Origin: Apoda limacodes
Lineage: Eukaryota > Arthropoda > Insecta > Lepidoptera > Limacodidae
NCBI GenBank assembly: GCA_946406115.1
Contig: OX291554.1
Span: forward strand, 16,193,092-16,257,091
Direction: 5' to 3'
Length of the DNA stretch: 64,000 bases
In this document: positions 45,540 through 56,314 of the stretch, piece by piece
Layout: the number at the start of each line of letters is the position of its first letter
Numbering within the stretch: position 1 is the first letter of the stretch
Notes under the pieces: generated by a model
What the model was told of the DNA's origin: nothing
What the model saw: the letters and a program-made list of their open reading frames with translations, nothing else
The model's database searches: none
Translations under genes and position numbers: made by a program

Positions 45540-45760
45540 ATATTGTTAAACTTGATGATAAACTTCAAGTGAGCTCTTAAAACTAGCCTCTTACTATGAC
45601 CAGGTCGATATTGTCACCTTATTGAAAGGACTATAAAAATTAAAATACTTCAACATCAACCTTGACATGATACAGAAACTACCTAGGTATTTACAAATAT
45701 ATTATTACTACGCATTTTAAAATAGCCTTATTATAATCGATTATTTTTGATACTGGCTTA
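45540..45760 (+). repeat. Repeat D copy 3, left-end fragment
   Basis: AAACTTGATGATAAACTTCAAG...GACCAGGTCGATATTGTCACC (in pieces) matches the start of repeat D, again without the 4.17-kb insertion, then decays. Confidence 0.55.
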
Positions 45761-46984
45761 TTAAAATCTTAACTTAAATGGTGATAACACAGGCGAACCA
45801 AATTTAAGCGTTTAATTATTTTCCAGACGCAGCATTTAAGAATTGATTCTTGTTTTACAATTTTACAAATTATATAACAAACAACCTTAAATTTTTCAAT
45901 CAGCTTCAGTTTTCAATTGAAATTAGGTTAAATAATGCAAAAAGCATAATTTTAGTTATATTTACGATTTTTTTGAAACTAAGTTCTTTTTTCTTTTTGA
46001 TATGTATCAAGTTTAATTGTTGTTGAGTGTGTTTAATAGGATTTTTTAATCAGTCTTCTACGATTTTTCATCGCTAAGTTATAAGTATTTTACCGTTTAT
46101 CATAATTCCTAGAACTATGGAGCCTAAAGTAATTTGTATAAAAAACGAAAGGTTTGGTAAAAAATTTATAACTTCAGTAAAACAAAAAAGAAACTGTACC
46201 AATTTAACACATTAAGAAATGTAAAAGTTCTACTTTACTATCTTATTATCAAAAATGGACACAATTTTTATTTGCAATTACTAAATATTGAAAATGACCA
46301 AAAATCGTTAATATTTAACAATTAGGTCCCGTTTAATTCTAAAATATGAGGTGACGTAAACCTTTTTTTGGTTTTTATGGTAAAATATGGACCAAAAAGC
46401 ATATAGAATAAGGATTATTTTGGGAGAAACAAAATCTTTGTTGGTCTGTGTAATTATAAAGCTTATGCTGATAATTTTTACATTCAATAAAGTCAAGTGA
46501 TCGTGCTTACTTTCGTTAGAAACTCATTGATATTCTAGAAACCATGCACTAGAAACTGTTTCTACATTAGTTTGCTCAATCGATAATCACTAGCATGTGT
46601 AGTTAAATTAAAAAGTCTGTAAAGCTATACTATAGCTACAGATTTACCTGAGACGAACAGAAAACTCACAGCCTCATAAAATACGCCGCTGACGGAGGGC
46701 CTTGAGAGAGGAAGGAGATTTTGCTATCTAAAACCTCAGGAGTGGGGACTGTAGACATAGAAACACCTCAATGAAGAGATTTAGAATATATAACAGACTG
46801 TTGTAGCAGACCCCAACTGTTTCAAGGACAATCGCTATTGTGTGTATCTGACAACTCCAAATTAATTCCCAGCACTTTGAGTTTAGTTTGGTTTTATAAA
46901 TATTTATTTCATAATTTTAGTAATATTTTGTAATATTTGGAAAAACAATACACAAGATAAAAACACAATGGTAAAACAAAGAAA
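45761..46984. other. Intergenic; nothing recognised
   Basis: AT-rich DNA without coding or repeat structure I can name. Confidence 0.35.
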
Positions 46985-47215
46985 ACAAGAAATATTTAAT
47001 ACTAAGTTTTTGTCAGCGGCTCTGCCTGCCCTTATGTTTATTGGCGTGGGACTTCTTGAAAGTTTGTTATTGCAAGCTATAGCTGAAGCTTTCTCGCTCC
47101 ATTTCCGTTGCTTCAACTATTTCTGTGCCAAATTTCAGCTTAATTGTTTACTCCGTTGCGGCGTGATTGAATAACAAACAAAAAATAAAGAACTTACACA
47201 TTTATATTTTAAGAA
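46985..47215 (-). repeat. LINE/SINE tail repeat, copy c
   Basis: The reverse complement has TTCAATCACGCCGCAACGGA, GCTGAAATTTGGCACAGAAA and GGCAGAGCCGCTGACAAAAA, as in the other tail copies. Confidence 0.55.
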
Positions 47216-47264
47216 GAATATGATTAAATTAATTTAAATAACAAAAAGCCATACAAAGCCTAAC

Positions 47265-47845
47265 TTTTTTTTTATACCACTAAGATAGCAAACAAGCACA
47301 CGGTCCGCCTGATGGTAAGAATGGTCGCTTGTAACACCAGGGGTATCACTCGCGCGTTGCCGACCCTTCAAAAATCCAAAAACTTCTTTCTTGAACAACC
47401 CCATGCTGTATAGTCTTTAGAGAAAACCTTGGCAGGGAGCTCATTCTACAACCCAAGCGTTTGCGGGAGGAAGTTTCTCTAAAACCGCACTGTACGAGAT
47501 CATTTCGGTTCTAGAGTGTGAGAATGAATTCCCTGCCGATGGCGAGCGGTGCGGTGGTAAAAAATAGCTATGGGTATCATTTCGAACAATTCCTCAGAAC
47601 AAATTCCATTGTACAAGCGGTAGAACACACACAGGGAGGCAAAGCCTCTCCTCAGACTTAAGTGCTCGATACCGCAAGTGAGTTTGGAATCGTCGACAAT
47701 TCTCACAGCCCGTCGTTGAACCGAGTCAAAAGGTCCAAGCTGGTATCCGGTTGCACGCGCTGAGAGATGGTAGCAGTACTCCATATGGGGCCGAAGTTGC
47801 GACTTGTAAAGCAGCAACCTCTGCCCCGACGTGAAGTGAAGTGAA
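47265..47845 (-). repeat. LINE 3'-end fragment, copy 5
   Basis: The minus strand reads LLLYKSQLRPHMEYCYHLSA, YQLGPFDSVQRRAVRIVDDS, LCVFYRLYNGICSEELFEMI, then the GGCGGACCG tail with poly-T at 47267-47274. 5'-truncated. Confidence 0.82.
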
Positions 47846-48414
47846 CGCTAACTAATGCTAACTTGAAAACCCAAATATGTGTTAGTGTCATAAATTTAAA
47901 TTTTTATGACAATACTTAAGAAACACATAAACGCATATAAAATGATTTTTGTCTATGAAATAAGCTTTGTGTCAGAAGGAAGAGTTTAATTCTAGTTTAT
48001 AGACTCAATTTCAATGAAGTTCTTGTTAATTTTATGATTCCACGCAGGCATTTAAAAAAATGATTAAAAATTATTTTTAAAGTGAAAAATTTTCATTAGT
48101 AGTAATTGTTTAATTATTTGTCAAAAAATTGACAACCTTTTAATCTTGATCACTCCTACTTTGATTTAATAACAAAAGCTTGCCTGCATTTGTTTTCGCA
48201 AAATATAAGTATTACGTAGGTTAAATATTTATGTCAAAACCATGAAATTTTATCAACCTCACATAAGGATATTTGTTTGGAATAAAATAATACGTACTTT
48301 CTTCTCACACCCACCCACATTATTGTTTCCTAACCAAACAACTTCAGCATGGACATGTCAGTGACAGTTTCTTTTGTGTGAATAAACTTGGTCCCTTATC
48401 ACCATTTAAGATTG
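47846..48414. other. Intergenic; nothing recognised
   Basis: AT-rich, no coding signal. Confidence 0.35.
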
Positions 48415-48665
48415 AGTAAGCTTTCCCTTTCATTGTTAACTAGTTTTTCCCGCAGTTCCACCCGCTTTAAATTCGGTTAAATCAGTGCAGCATTTCAACA
48501 GGAAGTCCTCAATCATAGAAGAAAAAAACCATCTTACACTTGACGTTTTCAAGTAGCCTATGTCTTTTCCCGTGACTCATCGGTACAGCGATTTAAGCGT
48601 AAACAGGTAGCAGACAGACAGACAGACAGCGTTAATTTCGCATTTATAATATTAGTATGTATTCA
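48415..48665 (-). repeat. LINE/SINE tail repeat, copy d
   Basis: Starts at ACTAGTTTTTCCCGCAG and has TTCAACAGGAAGTCCTCAAT, TAGCCTATGTCTTTTCCCGTG and a (CAGA)n run at 48610-48628, ending TTATAATATTAGTATG. Confidence 0.55.
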
Positions 48666-48962
48666 CTAGCATACCCGACAGGCGTTGTTCTGCCCCTTAC
48701 GTTACTTTTGTGCTGGAGCGCCATCTCTTGTCACTCGCCCGCGCTATTTTTCTTTCTGCTCGGCTCCTAAAGGTTTCAGCGTGATCTAGCCTTAAATAAC
48801 CTTTCTCAAGAATTTGGCTATCATATTCAAAAATATTTTTTCAAATCTAATTAGTACTTTCTAATATTAGCACGTTTCAACAAAAAACAACAAAACTTAA
48901 ACATATACTCTTGAAATTTATCATAGAAGTATTAATTAGTTTCCGTTTTATTTACATTTGAC

Positions 48963-49215
48963 TCCCTCGGCTAGTTGGTAGTGTGACCGGCTGCTGTGCA
49001 GAGGAATTGGGTTTGATTCCCGGAATGGACAAACATTTATGTGATAAATATTTGTGTTTGTCTTTAGTCCGGGTGTATTTATTTATAATATGTATATATT
49101 TACAAAAAAAAGGAGATAAGTATTTGTATCTGTTGTCTGGTTTTCATAATACAAGCTTCGCTTAGTTTGGGACCAGATGGTGCTGTCAGATATCTCCAAA
49201 AAATATTATTATAAT
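48963..49215 (+). repeat. tRNA-derived SINE
   Basis: Box A-like CGGCTAGTTGGTAGTGTG and box B-like GGGTTTGATTCCCGG are 30 nt apart, followed by TGTGATAAATATTTGTGTTTG, GTCTGGTTTTCATAATACAAG, CTTCGCTTAGTTTGGGACCAG and GATGGTGCTGTCAGAT (last three in pieces). Typical lepidopteran SINE with an AT-rich 3' end. Confidence 0.7.
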
Positions 49216-49819
49216 TAATTATTAATTTCTTAGTTAAAATATTTTTAATGTGAAACACCTAAAAGCATACCTATATAGGAATAATAACGGTATAGGGAAA
49301 TTTAGGGTGCCTTACTAGATAAAGGATAGATATAAGACCATTAGAATACATGAACCAAACGGGGTAGAAGAGACACTCCTTTTATTTACTTTGTGATTAA
49401 AAGTCATCACAATAAATACCCGTGGCCATCGAAGGCATCAAGACAGAGCAATGATAAGACTGGGGGCTCAACACTCCTGACGTACCTATGTCTACTAAAT
49501 AAGTAAGTTTATGTCTCCACATATGGCGTTCTTCTTTCTTTAGATTTGTAATTACTTTTACTCACTTTCTTTTAGTCCGATCTTTTGTAGATTTCATCTG
49601 TCGAGGGATTTTTAATTTTGTATATTGCATTTTGATATACCAAGTATAATAACCATCCATGATTTACCTGAGACTTTCAGCTGAACATCAGCGCTGTAGC
49701 CTGTTTTAGACAGCCGAAAATTGCTAAGCTGAGGCCCCGGCGATATTGACTGTTTTTTAATTGTGTTTTTTAATATGTTTGCTGTCACCGAATCAAGATT
49801 TATTTTCTTTTTTATCTTG

Positions 49820-50130
49820 TACTAGCTGACCCGGCGAACGTTGTTTCTCCGCACCAACCTATTGTGAAAGGGTTGTACTAATTCAGAAACCTTTACCGGC
49901 GTGTGCATAACAACTCACCAAAATATCATTACAATCGGTTTACCCTTAGTGCGCGAGTCCGTCTCGAACTTGATCGTTTTTTTCTTTCATAAAAACCTTG
50001 CCCTAACACTAACAAACACAACAAAAACAAATTACCCGAATTGGTCCAGCCGTCTTCGAGTTTTCCTTAGTGCGCGATTCCGACTCGCACTTTACCGTTT
50101 TTTTCTTTCATAAGAACCTTCTACTGACAA
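49820..50130 (+). repeat. LINE tail mosaic ('actagctgacccggcgaacg', 'gcgcgagtccg')
   Basis: ACTAGCTGACCCGGCGAACG opens a common lepidopteran LINE end; TTAGTGCGCGAGTCCGTCTC and TTAGTGCGCGATTCCGACTC are two copies of another family's terminus, about 130 bp apart, each followed by TTTTTTTCTTTCATAA and a similar spacer. Confidence 0.5.
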
Positions 50131-50530
50131 TAAAAAACACAACAGAAAAATAATTAGCGAAATTGGCTAGACCAATGCGTGATGGCGTGACCAAGGGAAA
50201 TTGGTATTCATTTTTATATATATATATATACTTGTCAGCCTTCATACGTCCCCATTGCCCCTCCTCTTAAGCAAGGGTATCTCTATATATAATATATTCT
50301 TCATAAAGACTTATCGCTACAAAAGTTTGGGTAGGCTATTCCATAATGCCTCCCTTAATGATACCTTTAGAAGACACCTATAGCCAGCGTCAATCTATTT
50401 ATCCTGGAAACTAGAACACAGTCTGCCATAGCAGAGTACAGATATTAAGAGAACTCTTTGATTTCGAGTCTCTTCAAGGTTAACATATTTAAAAAATAAG
50501 TTTGTCTGTCTCTATTTAGGTATTAAGTTA

Positions 50531-51055
50531 TTCACAAATAAATCAAAACCTATAGGGTAGCCGAGGGCTACATAGATGATTTGATGAAAAATAAAGAAGA
50601 AATTAGCTCTCGCATTACAACTCGACCATCTACGAGTACCCGTTGTCCTAGAATCATGAAATTTGACACGAAGCAAGGCCTCATCACAAATATTAGAAAA
50701 AAATCGAAATTCGTTAATTTGTAGTTAATAAATTTAAGAAAAAAGTTCATCTGTTTGTCAAGACCCTTTTCATAAGAACACGAAGAAGTATCAAGTTTAA
50801 ATTAATATCAAATATTAAAGTCTTTGGGCACTCAATTTCTTAAAAGCTTCTAAGTCCATGTAAAAAAAATATGCCCAAAATACGTTCATTTTAATCGCAT
50901 ATTGTGACACAAATAAATCAAAACCTATGAGGTACTTTCCGTTAGCCTAGTAGACTTGATCTCATGAATCATGATGGAAGAACTGTCTAAATATAATGAG
51001 TTTGTACGAAACCCTCGGTGCGCAAGACAGACTCACACTTGGCCGGTTTTTTTTG
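50531..51055 (+). repeat. LINE 3'-end repeat (…ccctcggtgcgc..cttggccggttttt)
   Basis: Begins AATCAAAACCTATAGGGTA, continues CCCGTTGTCCTAGAATCATG, AAATTTGACACGAAG and ends AAACCCTCGGTGCGCAAGAC, CTCACACTTGGCCGGTTTTT: a very common lepidopteran retroposon end. At 50910 a second AATCAAAACCTATGAGGTAC start implies two overlapping copies. An 80-bp Crypton-derived piece interrupts the first copy. Confidence 0.6.
50557..50636 (+). repeat. Exact 80-bp copy of Crypton-like recombinase sequence
   Basis: Identical over 80 nt to 52339-52418. It encodes VAEGYIDDLMKNKEEISSR and TTRPST. It sits between GGGTA and CCCGTTG, two words that are nearly adjacent in the host repeat (GGGTACTTCCCGTTG), so it was inserted into that repeat. 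Confidence 0.85.
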
Positions 51056-51139
51056 TGCAATATAGAACACCTGGTGCTTCCACTAACTGAGCGACGTCAA
51101 CACAAAAAAATATCAGTTCTCTCATCTTGATCTAATTAA

Positions 51140-51375
51140 TCATTTAGACGATTCCCTGTATTATTAGAAGTTCTTCGCTCAATGATTGTGCGCTTCGGGT
51201 TTAAAGCATGATATGTTTACCATGAATAGAATGTTGTGCGTTGATCATATTTCGATGTGGAGGGAAGTTGAATTCATCCTCTGTTGGATCTGGGGAGTTG
51301 AAAGCTTACCCCGCGCGTCCCGATTGTTATTTTTTAATTGATCAGTTTATGCTTCTTTGTTTGGTTTTGTTTTTG
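51140..51375 (-). repeat. Repeat Y, copy 2 (inverted)
   Basis: The reverse complement has GCATAAACTGATCAATTAAA, AAATAACAATCGGGACGCG, CTTCCCTCCACATCGAAATA and CATGCTTTAAACCCGAAGCG, matching 42155-42385 and 53585-53800. Confidence 0.7.
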
Positions 51376-51922
51376 CATAAAACCGACATGTAGAATTCAT
51401 TTTTACGGTATATATCATTTAACAAAATTGTTAAAAAGATTAAAAATTAAAAAAAAATCATATTTTTTTAAATTTGGATTAACACAGTTCGCAGTGAGCT
51501 AAAGCAGCCTAAGTCGTTTACTGCGGATTTTTAGAGATACACAAAGTGTGACTTTTTTAATTTTTATAATACTTTTGCTCGTAACGGGTCTTTTATTTTA
51601 CCAATATCTATATCGTATTGTATTATTACGTACTTATTGTAATTTAAAACGCACGAGTTTCTTTTTAATAAGGTAAAACGCACGGTTTATCAAGATGCGC
51701 CGTCTAAAACGAACGGTACTTTTATGCAAAGATGCAAATTCATTTTCAGAATGTGTGTTTTTAGCCTATTTCATGGAACTTTCTCAAAAACATAAGTGAA
51801 GCTTATTGTGGTGCTACTACTATTATTAAATGCTAAAACGCACTGTGAAAACAAAACATGGTATGTGAGTAAAGTTCACTTTCATAATTCTTTACAATAT
51901 AGGTGTTTTTATCTCTTTTCAG

Positions 51923-52606
51923 GTTGTATTAGTATTCGGCATAAATGGTGCGTGTAGACGTCAAGAGTAATACATCACAACTAATGATGTCGAGAACCAT
52001 GGGCGGGTTCTTCTTGTCCAGGTCAAAAACCACAAAATTAAATTCCAAGATCGTTTACAATACAGGGGCCTTTTCACGACATAGTGTAGAAATACGAAGC
52101 GCTTCGTTCAACAAAAACGATGTCTAACAAACTTTTTTCAAAATTACCAAAATGGAAAATGCACTAGCCAACCCATTGGCATAAATAAATTTGGAGCAAT
52201 GCCGAAACAAATTGCCACTTTCTTAAATTTGGATGATCCACATAAATACACAAGGCTCAGTTTCAGGCTACATCGCTCGCCGATTCAGGTGCGAACTTAT
52301 TGACACTAAAACGCCACGGAGGGTGGCGATCGAACAGTGTAGCCGAGGGCTACATAGATGATTTGATGAAAAATAAAGAAGAAATTAGCTCTCGCATTAC
52401 AACTCGACCATCTACGAGCACACACGTCGCCGCCGCCGCAGACGCCTCCGTCACCGCCACCGACTGTAGAACTCTGTGATCCCGTTTCTCCTACTTTCAA
52501 TCAAGAGACTGAGAGAAAGACTGGTGAAATTGTAACTAATAATATTAACTTGACAACATTAAAAATGCCAACTGGCAGCGTACTAATAAATTTTACAAAT
52601 TGTTAA
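51923..52606 (+). pseudogene. Crypton-like tyrosine recombinase, catalytic region and C-terminus
   Basis: Begins after a strong acceptor (TTATCTCTTTTCAG). Combining frames, it reads VVLVFGINGACRRQE (box I with the catalytic Arg), TTNDVENHGRVLLVQV, FQNYQNGKCTSQPIGINKFG, AMPKQIATFLNLDDPHKYT, a degraded GHxFR box (TRLSFRL), SLADSGANLLTLKRHGGWR (His box) and SNSVAEGYIDD with the nucleophile Tyr. A Pro-rich linker (TSPPPQTPPSPPPT) follows and a tail ending GSVLINFTNC, TAA at 52604-52606. At least one stop and three frameshifts inactivate it. This order fits insect Crypton/KIAA1958-type proteins, which catalyse transposon recombination through a covalent tyrosine intermediate. Confidence 0.72.
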
Positions 52607-52847
52607 AATTTTTCTAACTGCTTTAACAAGTGATTAAAGATTTATTCGTTTAAGTCTTTATTTCCTCGCAAATATGTTTTAAAACGTCGTATGACATAAT
52701 GCGCTTTGATAATTACAGCCTCTGCTTTCTTGTAGCAATATCGCCTCGGCTGTAATTTTCAACTTACCGCACTTACATCATAATGTACTATAATAACTTC
52801 ACATAAAATAGAAAAAAATAATGTTTTTAATCTTATTTAACTTATTT

Positions 52848-53190
52848 TATAGGTATGAAGAAATTATTAACAAAGTTCAGAAGCAAAGTGCTGTACATTT
52901 AAATACGGCTTTGCTGTATTTGCGGTACATCTTTTTTTACTACTACACCGAATTAACTTCTGAAGTTGCTGGCTTTTGGGGAGCATGGTCTAAGGTGGCT
53001 GCCATTTATCTGTATCCTTTGTCCATCCCTAACCAAAAGGTTATCCGGAGCCTTTATTTGCGAAGTTAATTCGGTGCAGTAGTAAAAAAGGATGTAGGTA
53101 CTGGACGGTGAAGATGCATCAAAGCCGCACTTAAATGTACAACACTTTGCTTCTGTGCTGGAAATTGTTAATAATTTCTTCATACCTATA
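52848..53190. repeat. Fold-back (inverted repeat, arms ~113 and ~129 bp)
   Basis: Left arm 52848-52960 (TATAGGTATGAAGAAATTAT ... CACCGAATTAACTTC) is the reverse complement of right arm 53062-53190, with a ~100-bp spacer. The right arm has ~16 extra bp (two small insertions). Could be a fold-back transposon or a local inverted duplication. Confidence 0.78.
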
Positions 53191-53584
53191 ACGAGGTTCA
53201 GAAGGCAGCACATCAACCAACCCAAGCCTATAATAACAACGTTTGGATAAAAATAAATTGTGGTACAGGGACTAAACATTTCTCGGCCCACTTTTCCACA
53301 ATCTACATGTAGGGGTAAAAAATATGTATACCTAGCATTAAAAACATTTTTTTATTATTTCCTTCTATTTTTCTATTTCTGGACGACAATGAAAATCCGT
53401 GAAAGTTTTAGATCTACGCTGCTCTAGCTCAATGCAAACATGATTTTTATCTTAAATTTGTTCTTAGACAAGAATCCAAGAAGTATATAATTTTAAAAAC
53501 TAGACTAAAACATCTTAATAATAGTATTTTATTATCTGTATTAATCAAAATAAAAAAAAAATATATCATCGTATCTAGATACCA

Positions 53585-53800
53585 CTCAAGCCCTAGTAGC
53601 ATGAACATATCAATAAAAAAATAACAATCGCAAGGAATGCCCCTCCAAATTCAACTCCCCCCCCCTCCTCTGGAGGACGAATTGGACTTCTCTCCACATC
53701 GAAATATGATCAACTCACAATATTCTACCCATGGTAAAACTTTCATGCTTTTAACTCGAAGCGCACAATTATGACTAAATATTGAGCGAGGCACTATTAC
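53585..53800 (+). repeat. Repeat Y, copy 3
   Basis: GCCCTAGTAGCATGAACATA, ATAACAATCGCAAGG, TTCAACTCCCCCCCC, CTCCACATCGAAATATGATC and CATGCTTTTAACTCGAAGCG align with the copies at 42.2 and 51.2 kb. Confidence 0.7.
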
Positions 53801-54395
53801 TATATAGCAATAGAAACAAACAATAACGTAGCAAACATTCTCCAAAGAAAGTATTTCCACAATTCGCTTTAAAAAATTAGTTGTTTCTAAAAAGAAAATA
53901 AAAGCTTCGCTAGCCTTAGAACCCTGCACCCTCATTGTGGTTTTGCCAAATATTTACACGGCTGTTGGTTTAAAGACCCTTTGTATTTAAAACAACAGCT
54001 ATGAGAATATTGGCTTAGCCAAAATGTTTAATAAAAACACAAGAGGAGATACCTACACCTACACCACAGACTTAAAATTATATATCTCTTATGGAGCTTC
54101 TAAAATAAGAGTTAAAAGCTGCCCTAATAGAGTTAGGATCCGCTTTTGGTGAAATAAGTAAGTTTATGCGTACCAATATGCACAAACGGAACAATATTGT
54201 TCAGTAGTCAAGATATTTACTCAATCCAGAAAACGATCATACAATTTAATTTTGACAGTGATCTTTTTCGTTTTATTACGTTACATAAATTGTTACAACA
54301 AGTTAAGGATGATACAATAGACGACTACTGCATAGTGAGTCCTTGATGCCCCTCTTTCTAATTATATTTTGATCATTCTTTATTTTATACCATAT
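53801..54395. other. Intergenic; nothing recognised
   Basis: AT-rich, no coding or repeat signal identified. Confidence 0.3.
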
Positions 54396-54560
54396 TCACT
54401 GTGGTTCTACCATTCCAAAACTGAATAGAGGAGACACTTTGCCTCCCTGTGTGGGTTCCACCGCTTGTACAAAGGGATGTGTTTTGAGGAATTGATCGAA
54501 ATGCTGCCCATGGCTACTTTCTACATCGCAGCGCTCGCCATAGGTCTTCTTTGTCTTTCT
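54396..54560 (+). repeat. LINE coding fragment, copy 6
   Basis: The plus strand reads (with frameshifts) CVGFHRLYKGMCFEELIEML and PMATFY, matching LCVFYRLYNGxCSEELFEMM and PTATFYHR of the abundant LINE. Confidence 0.65.
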
Positions 54561-54639
54561 TGTGCAATAAACACATATCAAGCAGTTGGCAAGGTAGGTA
54601 CAAGGTATTTTGTGGCATAACTATAAACTAATGTAAATG

Positions 54640-54860
54640 AGCAGCGCTATCTGGTCCAAACCTTAACAAGGCAAGCAAGCAATCCTCATATAGTTTTTTT
54701 GTTAAAACATACATAATATTTAGTACATATAAAAAATACTCAGACTCATTACAAACACAAACATTCATCACATAATGTTTGTTTTGTGAAGGAATCGAAC
54801 CAGCGTCCCTCAATTTGGCAGGCAGTCTGTGCTACCAACAAAGCCACGGAGCAGCGAAGT
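54640..54860 (-). repeat. tRNA-derived SINE (minus strand)
   Basis: The reverse complement starts CTCCGTGGCTTTGTTGGTAG (box A), GACGCTGGTTCGATTCC (box B), then AAACATTATGTGATGAATG, TTTGTGTTTGTAATGAGTC, and ends GTTTGGACCAGATAGCGCTG. Same family as 23.4 and 49.0 kb. Confidence 0.7.
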
Positions 54861-54944
54861 TGACAAAACAGCTCTGTCGTAATAATACTTTCTTATGAAA
54901 AAAGTAAAAGTTGCAAGAGAAACGTGTATCTTGTACAATATAAC

Positions 54945-55195
54945 GAATTGTCGTCAATATAAATAAATGCTTTCATATCAAAGATGCAGTGAAAAGATTA
55001 ACCTCGAGCCAGGACTTGAACCTGCGACCCTTACATTCCATGTAAGTGCTCTACCACTGAGCTACCGAGGCACAAGTCTGACTGACGAAAAGCCCAACTA
55101 CATCTTTGATCTGGAAATACGCTCGTAACGAGCGTCACATACAACTCCTAGTGACTTATAAAGTCCTAGTACATCAATCTATCTATCTATCAAAG
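54945..55195 (-). repeat. SINE with a complete tRNA-like head
   Basis: The minus strand has a leader with TTGATGTACTAGGACTTTAT, a tRNA-like segment (54999-55071) and a 3' part CACTGCATCTTTGATATGAA. A 3' fragment of a second copy lies at 55607-55652 in the same orientation. Confidence 0.55.
54999..55071 (-). tRNA. tRNA-like pseudogene (anticodon loop ATGGAAT, GGA)
   Basis: Reads GCCTCGGTAGCTCAGTGGTA, a D-arm GCTC/GAGC, an anticodon stem CTTAC/GTAAG around ATGGAAT, and a T-loop TTCAAGT. The acceptor arm pairs only if one extra base is allowed after the T-arm, and the T-stem has a G-G mismatch. GGA would be Ser, but there is no long variable arm. Best seen as the head of a tRNA-derived SINE rather than a working tRNA gene. 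Confidence 0.4.
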
Positions 55196-55659
55196 ATATT
55201 TACCTTAATTGAAACAACATCAACTTCATAACGGGTATCTTTCTCGATTCTATGTCGCATTGCACAAGTTGCAACATAGCAAAATTCAAACACATAATCA
55301 GTTAAACTGTTTCACTGGCGCTAAGGATAGAGCGACAAATGGCGTCACTTCTGGTTGAACAGGAAGTGAATGATATTTAGTGTAAATTATGTTACTTTTT
55401 AATGTAATGCTTCAAAATAAATATTTTTCTTCTTCTTCTTCTTCAATCTTATAAACACACAAATTCTTCATTGAAGCAAGAAATAAAGTATAAATATACA
55501 TACATAGAAATAATCTCTCTTCGTTTATAACTCCCTGAAGGTTCGAGTCTTAGAAGAAAATATATTATACATGCCATATCCATGGCTATAATATCATCAA
55601 TATAAATAAATACTTTCATATCAAAGATGCAGTCAAAAGATTAACCTCGAAAATTTACT

Positions 55660-56185
55660 CTATCAATATTTTGGGAACCCATTTCAAATTCTGCCAAATA
55701 AGTTTCTATTTGTAAAACTTGTTTTAACAAAGATAACATCCTGTTTCTCAGACCAACCCCTTAGTGAAGTTCGTTACAGATTATAACTAAAGATTTCATC
55801 TTTCACAAATTGACAATCTAACAAGGGTTCCAATTAAGTATAGCAATTTGGAACTGAAGATGTAACTAAATATTGTTATTATTTCGTAATTCTATTTCAT
55901 AACTTAATCAGTTGGTTAGGAATTCAGTGGGAATTGTGTTTGAGTTCAAATTAAAATGAATTGATTTTGGGTAACTCAACAAAAGTTATTGTTCAAACAT
56001 GCTACGATATGCGACCATAATATAAGATATTATCTTGCACAAGCTTTTTAGGGATAAATAGTACTTGCAGTACAGTATCGTATTCGTGTTCTATTACTAC
56101 TTTTAAAATCAAACAACATGAAATAACGACGCCTTTAATTCCGTTTTATTTTTTAAACATGTCCGTTATTGTTTTAATTTACACG
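55660..56185. other. Intergenic; nothing recognised
   Basis: AT-rich DNA with no feature I can support. Confidence 0.3.
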
Positions 56186-56189
56186 CAAG

Positions 56190-56310
56190 TTTGAAAAAAG
56201 CACTATACAAGCCTTGGCCACACTGAGCATTACCGGAAACTGTGATGCGTACCTCGGCTATGCCTTAGCCCGCATCGCATACTCACGGTTATTTGCGGGC
56301 CGCGACAGCG
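56190..56310 (+). repeat. Repeat Z, copy 2
   Basis: AAAGCACTATACAAGCCTTG, GTACCTCGGCTATGCC and TGCGGGCCGCGACAGCG match 45300-45430. Confidence 0.65.
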
Positions 56311-56314
56311 TTTT

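Noticed and set aside
52953..53291. 112-codon minus-strand ORF
   Set aside because: It covers the fold-back right arm and spacer; the open frame follows from the repeat and has no domain.
54999..55071. Functional tRNA gene
   Set aside because: Acceptor and T-arm need an extra base, GGA anticodon without a Ser variable arm, and SINE sequence on both sides.
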